From Talpa occidentalis (lineage: Eukaryota; Chordata; Mammalia; Eulipotyphla; Talpidae): DNA of 64,000 nt. Location of the stretch: the NCBI RefSeq assembly GCF_014898055.3, contig NW_023603184.1:120084615-120148614 (forward strand). Reading direction: 5' to 3'. The position numbers and the translations under genes were made by a program. This document shows positions 47,820 through 61,837 of the stretch, piece by piece; position 1 is the stretch's first letter, and the number at the start of each line of letters is the position of its first letter. The notes under the pieces were generated by a model, which saw only the letters and a program-made list of their open reading frames with translations, was not told the DNA's origin and ran no database searches.

Positions 47820-47837
47820 AAGAAGTTACTCAATATA

Positions 47838-48842
47838 AATGCTCTACAGAAATGTAAACTATTGATATTGTTGAAAGCAGAGGTGTTATAGAAATTTAAC
47901 TTACATGCTGCTCTCCTCAGTATTTCATCAAACTTTGTGAGCTGCCTATCATATTCTAAGACATGTTAATAACTTTTCTTCAGAAAGACTGTAAGTTGGT
48001 AATGAAATAGCTAGAAAGTCTTAAGCAGGCCTTCTTATAGCACTTGGTCCTCTACCAATCAGGCAGCCCATGCTCCCAGATTTCAGGACTATGCCAGGCA
48101 AACAGGATCCAAAAATGGAGGAAAAGTTACTGAATCAAGCAGCTTTCAAAATAGGCACCACAGAAATTAGGGGCAGCATGATAAGAAAGAGACTAGCTTT
48201 CCCCAGAAGAACTGGCACAGCTCCATCTCAGAGCAAGACCCAGAGTGCAGCCTAACTCCTCACCCAAACCTAACACAGGTGCCTTATGGGATGACAGGCC
48301 TCTAGCCTGGGCCCCAGCATGATCAACTACCCTACTTGAGTTGGCCTCCATCCCTGAAGCTTGTAGGACCTTGAACGGCCAGAGGAAAATGTTTACCATC
48401 TAAAATAGGCAAAAGTGATTAGTGAGGTCCCACTTGACCTTAAACTGAGAAACAGGAATCCTTCACAGTTAAAAGGAGAAACAAATAGACACTGGGCCTG
48501 AAAGCCATCCTTGCTTCCTCTCATGGCTTACACCATTCCCACCTCAGCATCAGTGCCCCCTCTGCTCTAACCACTCCAGCTAATGGACCCCAAGAAAGCC
48601 CCTCAGCCCATTGGTGCAAAATCATCTCACCATTCCACACATACAATTTCTGGGAAATATATTCCATTCAAAGTCATATTTGCTCAGCATAAATTAGGAA
48701 CTGGAAAAACAATGGTGTTAGTTCTCAAAGAGCAAATCAAATCAGAGGTCTCTAGAGAGTATTTATATTAAACACAAGGCTGGCTAGATGACAGGGCTGA
48801 TCTGCTGTGGCAATTGACATCTTCCTTTGCCATGGCCTTTTT
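47838..48842. other. No recognised feature
   Basis: Unassigned, moderately GC-balanced between 48060 and 48380, no frame over 70 codons. Confidence 0.5.
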
Positions 48843-48858
48843 AAAAACTGGCATAGCA

Positions 48859-49136
48859 TGGCCTCCCTGGTGGTGCAGGCAGTTGAGCCCAGTGCTATGA
48901 AGCTGTCTGCAGCCTCTGCACTCCGCAGGTTCAATCCTGGCCAGCCAGGGAGATTCCCACATGGCTCCGCAGACCTCTCCTGTCTCACCTACTGCTCCCC
49001 TCAGCAGTGTATTTCAGTCAGTCTGCCTGCTCTGTTCCCCACTCTGTCTCTGGTGAATCCTCTCACCCTCCCGCACATCTGGCCTATACCCGGTTCTTGT
49101 ATGCATGAATAAATATATCTTTAAAAAAATATAAAA
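48859..49136 (+). mobile_element. tRNA-derived SINE, type B
   Basis: Flanked by the exact 16-mer aaaaactggcatagca at 48843-48858 and 49137-49152. Head TGGCCTCCCTGGTGGTGCAGG. Confidence 0.95.
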
Positions 49137-49330
49137 AAAAACTGGCATAGCACACACACAATGTGATCACTGGCATGGGAAGTCAAAAGGGAAAAACATG
49201 GGGAACAGCAAGGGAGGGGAGACATGCACCAGGTCTCATATCTCAGAATTGTTTGCCCAAATCAGATTTTGTATCTCAGTCTAGAGGGTTTCAGAATATG
49301 ATTAGTTATCATATTCAGAATAGACCCTTC

Positions 49331-49606
49331 GGGCCTCCCTGGTGGTGCAGGCGGTTGAGCACCACTCTGTGAAGCTGTCCGCAGCCTCTGCAGTGCGGGT
49401 TCAATCCTGGCCAGCCGGCGAGAATCCCACATGGCAAAGCAGACCTCTCCTGTCTCACCCACTACTCCCCTCATCAGTGTGTTTTGTCAGTCTGCCTGTT
49501 CTGCTCCCCTCTCTGTCTCTGGTGAATCCTCTCACCCTCCCGCGCATCTGCCCTGTACCCCAGTTTTTGTATAAATAAATAAATAAATCTAAAAAAAAAA
49601 GAAAAA
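49331..49606 (+). mobile_element. tRNA-derived SINE, type B
   Basis: Flanked by the exact 15-mer cagaatagacccttc at 49316-49330 and 49607-49621. Same orientation as, and about 195 bases from, the preceding SINE. Confidence 0.95.
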
Positions 49607-49939
49607 CAGAATAGACCCTTCCCTCAGGAGCAAGTTCACCTTATTATAATTCCTAAGATTTACATGTGTGTAATTGTAGGTGGTGCCTTTGTGTAAACAC
49701 AAGTTCACACACCAAAGTTCAATGTGTTCATTTACGGGAGAAACTCTAGGTAAGGAACCTGGAGACACTCAAATGCATTTTCTTCCTGTAGGTACATCAC
49801 ACAGATATAAAATAACAGTCAGAACTACAGAGGGAAACTGCCATTTATGCCTATCCAAATCCATTCTTCTTTATTCTATTTACAAAATTTTACTTTTGGA
49901 ACTACTCCATTAAAATAACCTATTGTCTAGATTGATGGG

Positions 49940-50250
49940 TGTGCACACATCACAGCTCTGACTCTTTCCAGGCCTAAAACTGCCCCAATAACTGGTGGGA
50001 TTGCTAAATTATAAGGATGTGACCTGGAAAATGCAGAGTCATCTCAAGGACAAAGCACTGAATAAAAATGAAGCCAAACAGGTAAGCAAAATGAAGACAT
50101 GGAGATAAACACTGCCTGAAGCCACCAGGTCTGAAACTGTATTGCCCCTTGAACTATTCATTGCTGAGGGACAATGAACTGTTACATGTTTAAACTGCTT
50201 TGATGTCGGGTTCTATCTCTTGCAAACAAAAAGAAGTCCAGCAAACAAAA
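49940..50250 (+). mobile_element. Possible MLT1-type LTR fragment
   Basis: 'gaagccaccaggtctg' and terminal 'tttgatgtcgggttctatctcttgcaaacaaaaagaagtcc' resemble MLT1 3' halves. Diverged. Confidence 0.4.
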
Positions 50251-50541
50251 TGAAACACATGAGTTTTGACAGGAAAAATGAAACTGAACTAAAGAGTTTA
50301 TAATATTACTCAAAATGTTTAATCAGCATTAGTAAAATGTAGTTTAATGCAGCCACATCTAGGCCAGGGCAGGCCAGTGCTCATCCTTGGACAGCCCTGT
50401 CTTTCAACACCTGACCAATCCCACTTGTACTAACACAACCTCTTAAACTATGCTCAACATTCATTGCAAGTCTGTAGTCATTATGTCTCTAATTCATTTA
50501 ACTCTCACAGGACAATCATATACCCCCTTTTCCAATTTCTT

Positions 50542-50806
50542 TTTTTAAAAGATTTATTTTTATTTATACAAGAACTGGGGAACAGCCCAGAGACGCGGGA
50601 GAGTGAGAGGATCCACCAGAGACAGAGTGGGGAACAGAACAGGCAGACAGACCGAAAGCACTGCTGTAGGGAGCAGCCAGTGAAGCAGGAGAGGTCTGCC
50701 ACGCCATGTGGGTATCTCCCTGGCCAGCCAGGAATCGAATCCGCACTGCAGAGGCTGTGGACAGCTTCACAGCACTGCGCTCAACCCTCTGAGCCACCGG
50801 GGAGGC
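50542..50806 (-). mobile_element. tRNA-derived SINE, type B
   Basis: Minus-strand copy. Flanks cccttttccaatttctt (50525-50541) and cccttttctaatttctt (about 50808-50824) differ at one site. Confidence 0.94.
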
Positions 50807-50824
50807 CCCCTTTTCTAATTTCTT

Positions 50825-51334
50825 ATGGGGATGGATCCCTAGTACTGAGAATAGCAACCACTTAATAGGTTATTAAATTTTATGGTATCCAAAAGAACTC
50901 ATAAATCTTCCAGATTAAAAGGTATGAAATCCTTCCAATGAATTCTAGCATCAAAAAAACATGGACAGTAGTAAAATGACATAACAGTTTCCAACTATCA
51001 GAATATATCAATGATATTTTCAATTAAGGTGAACACACTGCTCTTGCACTTTGATTATAGTGGGGTCTTTAAACTCACATTATTTTGATTACCAGGAGTT
51101 GTCTATGCTCACTGATATAAGAAACTCACAGAAAAAGACAAAATTGTGCATCCTCATTAGTTTAACTCCCATTCTAGTGGCCTTTTATGGAAACAAAGGC
51201 TGCACACTTATTCTTCCTTTCAAGCACACATCCTGTTGGTAGTCAGATTACTTGAGGACCTCCCCCTCTGCCACTTCCCTGCTCCTTATTGTAATTAACC
51301 CATGCCATGGAGAGAGGCAAACACTTGTCTTCTC
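50825..51334. other. No recognised feature
   Basis: Unassigned. Confidence 0.5.
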
Positions 51335-51465
51335 CTCAAGCTGTTGTCATCATCTATTTACATGTCTCCCCCCACCAGACTCAGCTCTTTGGATGACTTG
51401 ATGACTAGTCTAGCACAGTGTCTGGCAGATGCTCTATAAACATTAGTTGAGTGAATTTAATTAAC
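51335..51465 (+). mobile_element. L2 LINE 3' terminus
   Basis: 'ctagcacagtgtctggcagatgctctataaacattagttgagtgaat' is the L2 terminal motif. Confidence 0.65.
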
Positions 51466-54114
51466 TACACTTGTAAGAATTTTACCAGAATACCTGGCTT
51501 ATGACCTTTATGTCACTGTACAGTTTCAAGCATCAAGATGCATATTGGAGAAGTCTTAGAAATCTAGTGCCTGCCCTCCCTTCAAGAACAAAGTGATAGT
51601 TTTTGTGCACAAATCTGCAACCTCTGCAAAAGGGAACTACAACTTTAGCTATGGATATCTGAACAGGGGTCGATGCCTGACCTATTGGTGTCAGCTATCA
51701 ATTGGACATGAGAAAGATCAATGGCCTTCAGGTAGCAAGCAGGAGCGCTCAATCCCAGGAGGGATAAAGTGTACTGAACAGTGATTAAGCAACTCATTAA
51801 GATTCTTTTGCAGGGTATTAGAATGCAACTCAAACAGAGAAAACTGTCATATGGCAGAAGGATGGGAAAAAATCAAGACAAAGAAAAAGCAAAAGAATAA
51901 TCAAAATCTATAAGAACTCTAGGGAGAAGAAAGTATAAAAGACTGCAGAAAAAGGAAAAGACATATCAAGAAACTGATATAAGTATCAGGAAATTACAAC
52001 AGCTCCTGTTATGTGGTCTGAAATTTCCTTTACAACACAGCACGAAGGATCGATTCACAAAAGGCCAACACCGAGGCAACTATGGTAGATTTTTCAGCTA
52101 TCTCTACCTCTAATAAGGTGCAAAGATCTGTCAGTTATTAAAATGGACATTGGAAATGGGCTCTTATTATTGAAATGTAAGATGTTTGAGTCATGTCAAT
52201 TGGCTAGAAATACTTCAGAGGCAAGTCACCTTTCCATGAAAAGATATGACGTAGCACATTCACCAAGCTGGACTCAGGAAGAGGGTCCCACGCTGTATTC
52301 TGCACTCAGGCAGTTTATTTGGAAGGTTCTGTTTGTCAAATAACAACTATGAGTTAACTGAGTACTGCCTTTCAACACAGTCACAATGCCTAGGTAAATC
52401 TAGACAATCTCAAGCAAAGAAAGGAACTTCTAAAAAGGCAGAAACAGATTGTGTTAAGAAAATGTTTTTTCAGTAATGTATACGACCTCTTGCAAATAAA
52501 CAATTGTTTTCAAATCTGAGACTAGGGGAGTTTGTGGGAGACCTAAAGCCCTCATGTACCCCTGACTACTGCAAATGTAATTAGTTGGGAAGACAGACTC
52601 AAGTGGTATTACACAGAAAGTGTAATGAAGGAAAGTGACTTATACAACAGCCATATTTATGCCTTATATTTAGTATTCCAGAGCTAACAATTCCAGGCGA
52701 GAAGAGCTTCCTAGTTCCAAAGGGTTAAATCAGGTCACATCATGGCCCAGTCAGCTGGAAAGATGAAAGAGAAAAGGAGCACTCATCCTTCCCATGTCTA
52801 GATTTTGTGACATGATTAAGCCTAACTTCAAAGACATTAAGGAAACTAGTCACTACACCAGCAACCAAGGGTAAACGGAGTGGAAATATACCAGAACACA
52901 TTATTTGGGGTCTCCTCCCCTGACAGAACTTCACCTGAGGGAACTTAAGGGGAGGGGGTCTCTTCACAGTATGGATGAGTTTAATACAGGCCTGCAATTC
53001 ATTGTTTAAATAACAGCAATAAGAAATTCACTCTGAAGTCACTACATAAAAGAGAATGATGTTTACAAAAAGAGAAAGAGAAAAACAAAGTCAATGCTGT
53101 GAAAGATAATTAGACAACTATTAAACAAGAGCTAGATGACCTGAGAAAAAAATCATATATCCTTGCTCTTAGCCTTGTTCAACCACTTTAATTAGAGATT
53201 CCTGAGTCACAAGGGAAACATAGTTGTGTCTGCTCTACTTTGAAAAACCCCAGAACAGGTCACTGTAATAAGTAAAGCTACTGCTTAAAAAATAAAGTAA
53301 AATTTTTATTAACCTTCCAAAATACATTTTCTTCAGTGCTGTCTCCACTGATATTTTCCTGGAAAAAACTGCACAAGAAATGATACTCATAGCAAAGTAT
53401 ATTTACCAATTAACCGATATGTTTCAGGCAATACTATAATGTTCTAGGGTAAACTGGTCCACAGGTCAATTCTCACAAGGTCTGTGAACCATCACATAAG
53501 GGGTAAAACCACCAGGTAAAAATGGAGCATGATTCAGTGTTTTTTTGAGGGGACAGTAATTTGTTAGGATCCAGTGGACAGATATCACTGATGAGTGCAG
53601 GATCTCAACGGAAAGGTGACAACAGAACTGCAGGGCAGCAACAATTGCTCACCCAATTCTTGAGTTTTCAGTGGCTAGAAAAGATTTGCTCTGTCAATTC
53701 TACTTGAGATTTGCTTAGCTGAACGGTCTCAGTACTTGACCTTGCCTACCTGCTTACCTTCCTGAACTCTATTTCAGTCTAAAATCTCAGGCTAGAATCT
53801 GAACCTACAGTGTTAACTCATCTACTGGCTAATGCCTTGCCCATGTAGAGGTAAAACTTCTTCACCCAATAGCCCAAGCTTAGATCTAATTCCTGTTTAG
53901 AAGTCTCCATCCAGACTTCATTTCCTGGTCCTGATAATCAGTTTTAATTTCTGACTTTCTAATTTTTATGATTATTTTAGTTCTAACAGCGATGGTACCT
54001 CCCTTACAAAATGAATCGCATTTGGGAACTCTGTCACTCTAGATATAGTTCTATGAATTAGAAATGACTATTTTGTGACTACATTTATTGCCTTGAAAAT
54101 ATATTGTAGGAACC
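51466..54114. other. No recognised feature
   Basis: 2.6 kb with no nameable repeat and no SINE, the longest SINE-free stretch in the right half together with the next block. No coding signal. Confidence 0.5.
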
Positions 54115-54262
54115 ATTCTTCTGATAACAAAATTTTCTTTACAGTATCATTTTTAATGGCAAAGCAAATTCCACTGTAAGAATGTACTATAATTTGTTAG
54201 GAATCTGCTCAAATAATCTTTTTGGTGGCAAGGTGTATGTTTGATCAATTAGAACATTCAAT
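54115..54262 (-). mobile_element. Old L1 fragment, antisense
   Basis: 'catttttaatggcaaagcaaattccactgtaagaatgtactataatttgtt' follows the antisense L1M pattern (attccattgta...tgtaccataattt). Confidence 0.45.
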
Positions 54263-56474
54263 TCTTCTTACCTTTTGCCTTGGTGATTTGTTATAGCTTA
54301 AGATCAAAAACTTCAACTACAACAAGATGTTAAAGAAAACTTAGTTACAACAAAGAAGATTAATGACTAAAGGAATTTCTAGTAAGATCAATATTTTTAA
54401 ATCTTTCATTCCTTACTGTCGGCATACAGGCAAGACAGTGATAAATATTCAAGCTTGCAATTAGGATAAAGTCTGTCTTTTCATCCCATTAAAAACTCCA
54501 TTGTGTCGAAGGGTAACTACAAAATTAAATGAAATCTAAATGTTTTCATATCTCTATCACAACAGACAAGGTGAACAGTTCTAAAGGCCAAGTTAAAAAG
54601 GAGTCAAATAAGTACAACAGCATAAAAATCTCAGAATGTAAACCACCAAAGAGAAATAACCACCTCATTTTGCTAAGAAGAAACACAATAATTTATAGCC
54701 AAGGATTAGTGCAGGAAGTTAATTAGATACAATGTAATTAGATACAATGTAATTAGATACAATGTTTTATAACATTTGTATGTGACCTTAAGAGACAAAA
54801 AAAATTCAAGTTATTGTTAAAAGGTGAGAGACTAGAAAACACAACTATTTGGAATCATTCTGCTGTAGGAAGTGGAAAGACTAATATTTGTAGATACCAC
54901 TTAACAGAAGTTGGCTTCCCTTTACTGCTAAAACTCCCTTCCAGATGATACATTCAGAACACACAAATATTTGGCTTTAATATGCTTCCTTGTATATGAG
55001 TAATTTTTCCCCACATTACATAAAGGCTTGAATCTCTGGATTACTATATGATTTCAAGTCATCTAAATATAGTATCTGCTAACTGTTTAAATAGTAAACA
55101 GGGTTGTAAATTTCTTTTAAATTTAGATAACCGTTCCTTAATTTGAAAGAGAATTAATATGAATTGAAAATTACAATTTTGAGGAAATAACTTTATTTAG
55201 TCATGCATTCTTTTCATAAACCTCTACAATCTGATTTACAGATCCAAATTTTGCCTGAAACTCTCCTTTCCACAGTTATCATACCAAAGCAATAATTCTC
55301 ATTCTCGATATTCCTTTTCCCTATTTCTTTGTGTTAACTATCACTTTTTCTCAACATTCTCTACTCTTCAGTTTTCAAGACAATACACCATCTGAAATAC
55401 TTCTCACCCTGAGGTATTGCATTTAGTTGATCCTTCTTGTCAATTCAAACAATCCAACATGAGAATCTAATATGGGATGTGCACAGAACTAAGTCTTACT
55501 AGGTAAAGAAGGAACAAGGTATATCCTCTCCTTGAAGACAGAGATGCAGGAAATTAGCATTTCAGTCCCAAAATAAGAATTATAAAGTATTGCCAAGTTG
55601 ACAAGAAAGTACCAGAGAGAGAGATCTAAATTGTAGATCAGACTTGAAAATTTATGATCAAAGAAGGAAGATTAATCAATTCTTAGAGGGTGTGCTCACC
55701 CATCAGGTTCATGCCATCTATATTTATGTTCCCAAAAGTAGCCTTCAGGCTTTTAGTTGCCTGGAAATGTTTCTAGACTCCCTAACCATCACTCAAGCCC
55801 ACTTTCAAGACAACTATTTCTTACTTTCTCTACTCTTCTCAAAATTTCCAGACAGCCTCTATCTGTCTCACTCACATAAGAAGACCTAACCTTTAACTTC
55901 AGAGAAAACAAATACAGTCCACTGGTCAAGAAGTCTTACCATTAAGAGATGCAGCACAAAGTACAGAGGATGCTACAAAAGAGTTATTTTATTTTTCCCT
56001 AAAACACCATCTCCTACTTTGGTCACTTTGAAAGGGAAGGGAAGTCCATTCTCTTTTCTGTTTCCCTGTGGTTGCTTAAGTGTCTTAACTCCTAGGCTCC
56101 CTCTTACCCTCCCTTTCATCTTTCTTTGCTGATGAGCTACACCATTTGGTTCCACAGATCTTTCTCACAGGCATTGATTTATGTTTTACTATAACCGCTT
56201 TCTAGTAGTGAAATTTAGATAAGCTAGAAGCTAACAATTGTATTTTACAAGTCATGACAAAATGCTTTCACATGCTAATAATGGTTCTTCTCCAGAAACA
56301 CCATTTTGTTCCAATTCTGCTCACCAGTATGGAATTACATGCAGTAACTTTTTACTATGCCTGGAAGACGATTTATAATCAATTCAATCCAATGTATTTG
56401 TGGATTAACCAACAAAAGTCAAAAATAAAAGTCCATAACTCCCCTGGAACTTTAATCTACTGAGACTCTTATGT
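54263..56474. other. No recognised feature
   Basis: AT-rich, repeat-poor apart from the 15-mer triplication at 54721. Confidence 0.5.
54721..54765. repeat. Three perfect tandem copies of a 15-mer
   Basis: aattagatacaatgt is repeated three times head to tail without change. Not CRISPR-like: no spacers, mammalian context. Confidence 0.97.
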
Positions 56475-56685
56475 GCATTTGTCTATTCATTCATTCAAAA
56501 AATTATGTATGAAGCATTTTTCAAATGCCAACACACCATGGAGAATAAAAATGATGTGTCCACTGCTTAAAACTATTGAGGAGACAAAAAACAAACAAGT
56601 AAATAGAGCATTACAAATGGTAATAGTTATTTGCATGAAACACTGAGACAAAATTATACTCCCAGGCATTACCCAATTGTCATTG
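56475..56685 (-). mobile_element. L2 3' fragment, antisense
   Basis: 'gtctattcattcattcaaaaaattatgtatgaagcatttttcaaatgcc' and 'gaggagacaaaaaacaaacaagtaaatagagcattacaaatgg' follow the antisense L2 terminus. Confidence 0.6.
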
Positions 56686-57699
56686 GGATCCTTAGCAGAA
56701 TGAAGCAGTGACCAAGGAAAGATGAAAGAAAATTGCACCAAATTGTTGGTCTTGGAGACATGTGCATTTAAACTCTGATTTGCAAACAACTATCTAGAGA
56801 AGTCTTCAGACTGATGACTCACTAGGCCAAAGAGGACTCATAGTGCTTTACAGTCAATCAAATTGGTACTCACATTAGTCTTTAACCAGAGACACCATTA
56901 ACTTGAGCCATCAACTATATCCAACCCTCACATGCCTCAGAACACATTTGTAAAATAGTGTCATTTCCATATAACACATAACCAATAAAATCTCTTCAGT
57001 CAGTGATTTCGACATCTCACTTAAATGGCCCAGCCCCAAGACCTCACAGATATCTCAAAGGATATGCAGGGATTTTTTTAAAAAGGGATTTCACAATTAT
57101 AAGAGGAGAAAACAATGCCTGATTTTAGAGCCATTGGCTCATTGTATCTCAGTAACATTTTCATGATCCTAGAAACTCGATATATGACTCCATGGTTTAT
57201 CCAAAACTAGAGAAACATCTCCTAATTAAGCCTCACTGGAAGCCCTGAGAGCTAAATCAAAGAAGGAGAATGGCACTCAAGATAATTTTTTCCACTTATC
57301 CAGGTATGTTTGGTCCCCACCCCACCCCAGCAAACTACTCCCTTGTGCTGTTTTTAAGGCATTGGGAGCTCTTATGCCAATATTTCTTTTCTTGTATCAT
57401 TTCCACTTTAATTCCCACCTACTATACTTGCCAGCATGCAGTGTTGGAAAGTAGAGTCAGGCACTTAAAAGTCAAGTTGAAAGCTAGGGGAAAGATATGC
57501 AATGATTCTCATTAAGAGTTGATAGTCTTAAAAAATAAAGAGCTTTCCTCAAATTAATAATTCCCCCAAAATATACAAATACAAAGACAAGCAGTTCAAA
57601 ATATCATTTCTAAAGATAAAAAAGTTCACTATTTTTAATAAAAATGATATTTTATCTAACAAATAGATTGCTTTTTCATTATAATGTTCAGTGTTAAAA
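56686..57699. other. No recognised feature
   Basis: Unassigned. Confidence 0.5.
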
Positions 57700-58750
57700 G
57701 GAGTGAACACCAAATTTTATGTCCCAAGTGGTAATATAAACTTGTGGAACATTCCTGGAAGATAGTTTTGCAAGATATAGAAAAATGACTATCGCCTTTG
57801 ACCCAGCAATTCCTCTTCCAGGAAAAAAATATTTGCTGGAGAATTATTTACAAACAATAAAAGACTACAACAATAAAATTCCATTACATGCCTATTAAAA
57901 TAACAACAGTTCAGAACAATGACAATCTCACATGGCAACGAAGATACAGAGCAATCAGAACTCTCATTCATTGTTGGTGGGGATGTAAAATTTTATAGCC
58001 ATTTTGGAACACAGTTTGGTAGTTTCTTACAAAGAAAACATACCCTCAATTATACAATCCAACAATCCTTGGCATTTATCCAAAGAAGATGAGAATTTAT
58101 GTGCATACAAAAACACACACATGGCTGTTTATATCAACTTTATCCATAATTGCCAAAACTTGGAAGCGATGATGATGTCCTTCAGCAGGTGACTGAATAA
58201 ATAAACCATGGTATAAGCAGACAATGGAATATTATTCAGTACTAAAAATAAATGAGCTATCAAGCCAAGGAAAGTCATGGGGGAAACTTAAGCACATATT
58301 ACTACATGAAAGATCCCAATTTGAGAAGGTTATATATTGTGTGATTCCAACTATATGACATTCTGCAAAAGAAAAAACTATTGAGACAAAAAAAATCTGT
58401 GATTACCTGGGTGAGAGAGGAAAAAGGTGAATATGCAGTGACAAGATTTTTAGGGCAGTGAAAAGGAAAATACTCTGTATAATATTATAATGATGGATAC
58501 ATATCACTATACATTTGTTCAAATCCACTGAATATATCACACCAAGAGTGAATTTCTTAGGCAAACTCTGAACTTCGGGTGATTGTGAGGTAGGTGCCCA
58601 TGCAGGTTCATCCTTGGTAAAAACGTGCTGCTCTGGTGAATGATGTTGATAATGAGGAAGTTTAGCATGTGTGGGACTATATGAGAAATCTCTACACTTT
58701 CTTCTCAATTTTATTGTAAACTAAAACTGCTCTTTTAAAAATCTTTTTAA
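57700..58750 (+). mobile_element. L1M LINE 3' end (ORF2 tail + 3'UTR)
   Basis: ORF2-derived landmarks are 'tgacccagcaattcctcttccagg' (57799), 'tcattgttggtggggatgtaaaat' (57968) and 'ggaatattattcagtactaaaaa' (58226). The 3'UTR follows with 'agggcagtgaaaaggaaaatactctgtata', 'ggatacatatcactatacatttg', 'ctctggtgaatgatgttgataatgagga' and 'ctcaattttattgtaaactaaaactgctct'. Many indels; no frame. It lies just upstream of the RPS14 retrocopy. Confidence 0.88.
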
Positions 58751-58824
58751 AAATGAAAGACAAAGTAGAATGCAAATATCTATTAATAGGGATAAGAAGC
58801 TTCAGGACACATATAAGATTTTAA

Positions 58825-59388
<564 letters not shown>

Positions 59389-59429
59389 CAATAAAGTCAC
59401 CTGATAAAAGAATATTCAATAACATGAGA

Positions 59430-59655
59430 AAATTTTACTAATTAATAAGTGAAAAAAATGCGTTTCAAACCAGTATAATTTTGGTCTATTTATGTAAAAC
59501 ATACATAGGGTAACAGAAAGGAGACCAGGAAAATATACTAAAATATTAACATCAGTTATAATTAGTAGAGAATTTTTGGTGATTTTTTTGCTTCATTTTA
59601 TACTTTCCAAAATGAAGGTTTCTGTTTTGTATGCAGAAACTAGTAACAAAAAGTG
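59430..59655 (+). mobile_element. Possible old L1 3'UTR fragment
   Basis: 'gaccaggaaaatatactaaaatattaacatcagttataat' and 'ggtgatttttttgcttcattttatactttccaaaa' resemble an old LINE 3'UTR motif. Confidence 0.4.
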
Positions 59656-59671
59656 GATAATAACATAATTA

Positions 59672-59815
59672 TAAAATGAGTCTACTGTGTGCCAAGCACT
59701 ATTCTAAGCATTTTACATATATTATCTCATTTTCCCATGACGTATGTAGTAATCCTGTGAAGTAGATACTATTATTATCCCAAGTTTACAGATGAAGAAA
59801 TGTAATTTAAACACG
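59672..59815 (+). mobile_element. MIR SINE
   Basis: 'tctactgtgtgccaagcactattctaagcattttacatatattatctcatttt', then 'cctgtgaagtagatactattattatcccaagtttacagatgaagaaa', is a clear MIR core and 3' half. Confidence 0.92.
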
Positions 59816-60668
59816 ACAAAATATATTCTTCATATAGTAATTTTCTTAAATCTGATTAAGCTATTTTCTAACATTTTCCAAACAGCAACCACTTAAAATT
59901 AAAAATAATCAAGGTAATACTTTAATATCTAAATCAGAGCCTCCCAAGTTTGTTGTGGGCTCAGATTCAGAGAGGCTATAATCAAATGCTGACAGCGAGA
60001 GCACTAATAAATCAGGGATTATCACCTCCAAATGAGGGGAAACCTCCAGGTAATATAAGCAGAATTCGGAATTTGGTTCTAGAGCCTTACATTGAACTGT
60101 GTAACCTTTCTAAATTGTAAAGAAAAATTTCCTGTCCAGGGAATTACATGAGCATACTTTTTGAAACCAAGCATCACATTTCATAGTCTGCCTCATGGAA
60201 AAGAATTCCACATACTGCCACCATTTGAACATGATTAATTCTTCAAAGCCCTTTTGCCACAAGTTAACGTCACTTGCTTTACACATACACTCTTTTTCCT
60301 GACTCTGACTCCATGTGGGCATACCCTGCATGTAAAATGAATATTTTCTGCTTTCTGGACAGGTTATCCCTGATGGTTTTGATCCAACTGATGAATCCGC
60401 CAGGGTGAAAGCATGGCACCTTTGAAGGCCAAGGTCTCTCATGGTGGCCACAGCAAAAGATACTTTCCTGGCAAAGGTTCACTGAAAATATACTTGATGG
60501 ACAAAACTACCAGAAGCTATTTAAATCTCTATTCCATTTAGGGAAGACATGAAAAAAAAAAAAACTGATAGGGAATTATTTAATGTACCAAATGGACAAA
60601 GTAATGTGACTGACCATTCAAATGGTACCTGCTCTTCGCCAGGAATGCTATTTGACCCTTAATATATT
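59816..60668. other. No recognised feature
   Basis: Unassigned. A 113-codon minus-strand frame at 60110-60451 matches no family I know. Confidence 0.5.
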
Positions 60669-60827
60669 ATTATTTTTTTAAAGATTTATTTATTTATTTA
60701 TACAAGCACTGGGCACAGTCAGAAGCGCGGGAGGGTGAGAGAATTCACCAGAGCCAGAGCGGGGAGCAGAACAGGCAAAAGGACCAAAGTACACTGCTGA
60801 GGGGAGCAGCGGGTGGCAGGAGAGGTC
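60669..60827 (-). mobile_element. 5'-truncated tRNA-derived SINE, type A
   Basis: Minus-strand copy that stops at 'ggcaggagaggtc'; the tRNA-like head and both internal promoter boxes are absent. No clear flanking duplication. It abuts the MIR that follows. Confidence 0.88.
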
Positions 60828-61012
60828 TTTATGAGGACCTCACAACAATCCTGGAGGGTATAAATAACTCTACATTTATAATTATAGAGCTCAAATATCA
60901 AAACTTAAATAACTTCTACTAGGTCAGAAAGCTAATAAGCAGGAGAGTTGGGATTCAAGCCCACATCCATCTAATTGTAAACCCAATGCTTTTTTCACTA
61001 CATCTTTAGCTC
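60828..61012 (+). mobile_element. MIR SINE
   Basis: 'gaggacctcacaacaatcctggagggtataaata', 'aataacttctactaggtcagaaagctaataagcaggagagttgggattcaagccca' and 'acccaatgcttttttcacta' are in MIR order. Confidence 0.8.
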
Positions 61013-61837
61013 ATCACACTGCAGCCCCCAAAGGATCTCCGACCTGAGTAAGGCAGTCAGATGTGCCTCACCCTGACAGTGTCTTCAACAGCACATATGT
61101 TAGCTTATCAGAGTCACATACAAACTGTCCACCCCTCAGAAATATCTAGGGATGTGAAGGAGTTTCATATGACGGGAAGAGGCTCAAATACCTTTATAAG
61201 ATCACCCCAGATATAAATAAAACATCTTAAAAGCTAAGAAAACCTGATTGATATCAAGCTGCCATCATTATTAAAGCTAGTGCTAGGCTAATGTGAGTTA
61301 ATGGTGTCGAGAGTTCAGTTGATTACTACTCACAGATATATAGAGTAAATCCACGAGCCCAAAACTCCCAGGTCCTGGAACAAAAGGGTCCGTCCTACTG
61401 TGGATACACAGCCTCAGCAAAGTTAGGATGCAAACGACAGAAGCATCCTTTCTTCAGAGTTTTCCTTATACAATGATGCATGAGTGCAAAAATTTATTCA
61501 CCTGGTATCACAATACAAATAATATGTAAAGCAGGAAGTGAGAGGAAAGAATTCAAGCACTCTAGCCTATGATTAGCAAAAGGACTTTAAAGGTCACTTA
61601 AACAACTAGTATTATTGATATTGGGAAATACCTCTTCAAATGTTCTCTGAAGAAGTGTGGGAAGATAAATACCTAACAACTATGATAAGATAAAAGTTTA
61701 CAATAAATATTTGAAATGCTTCGGTCTAAAAGAATGTTTCTAAATTATGCTATTTATTATCTGCAAGTGCTTCCCAACATGAGCCTTTATCACCCAACCA
61801 GTTGCTATGCAGAGAAGAGTAGCTCACCATAACAAAT
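61013..61837. other. No recognised feature
   Basis: Unassigned. Confidence 0.5.

Noticed and set aside
54721..54765. CRISPR-like repeat array
   Set aside because: Direct tandem copies with no spacers in mammalian DNA.
60110..60451. 113-codon minus-strand frame
   Set aside because: No family similarity I recognise and no exon signals.
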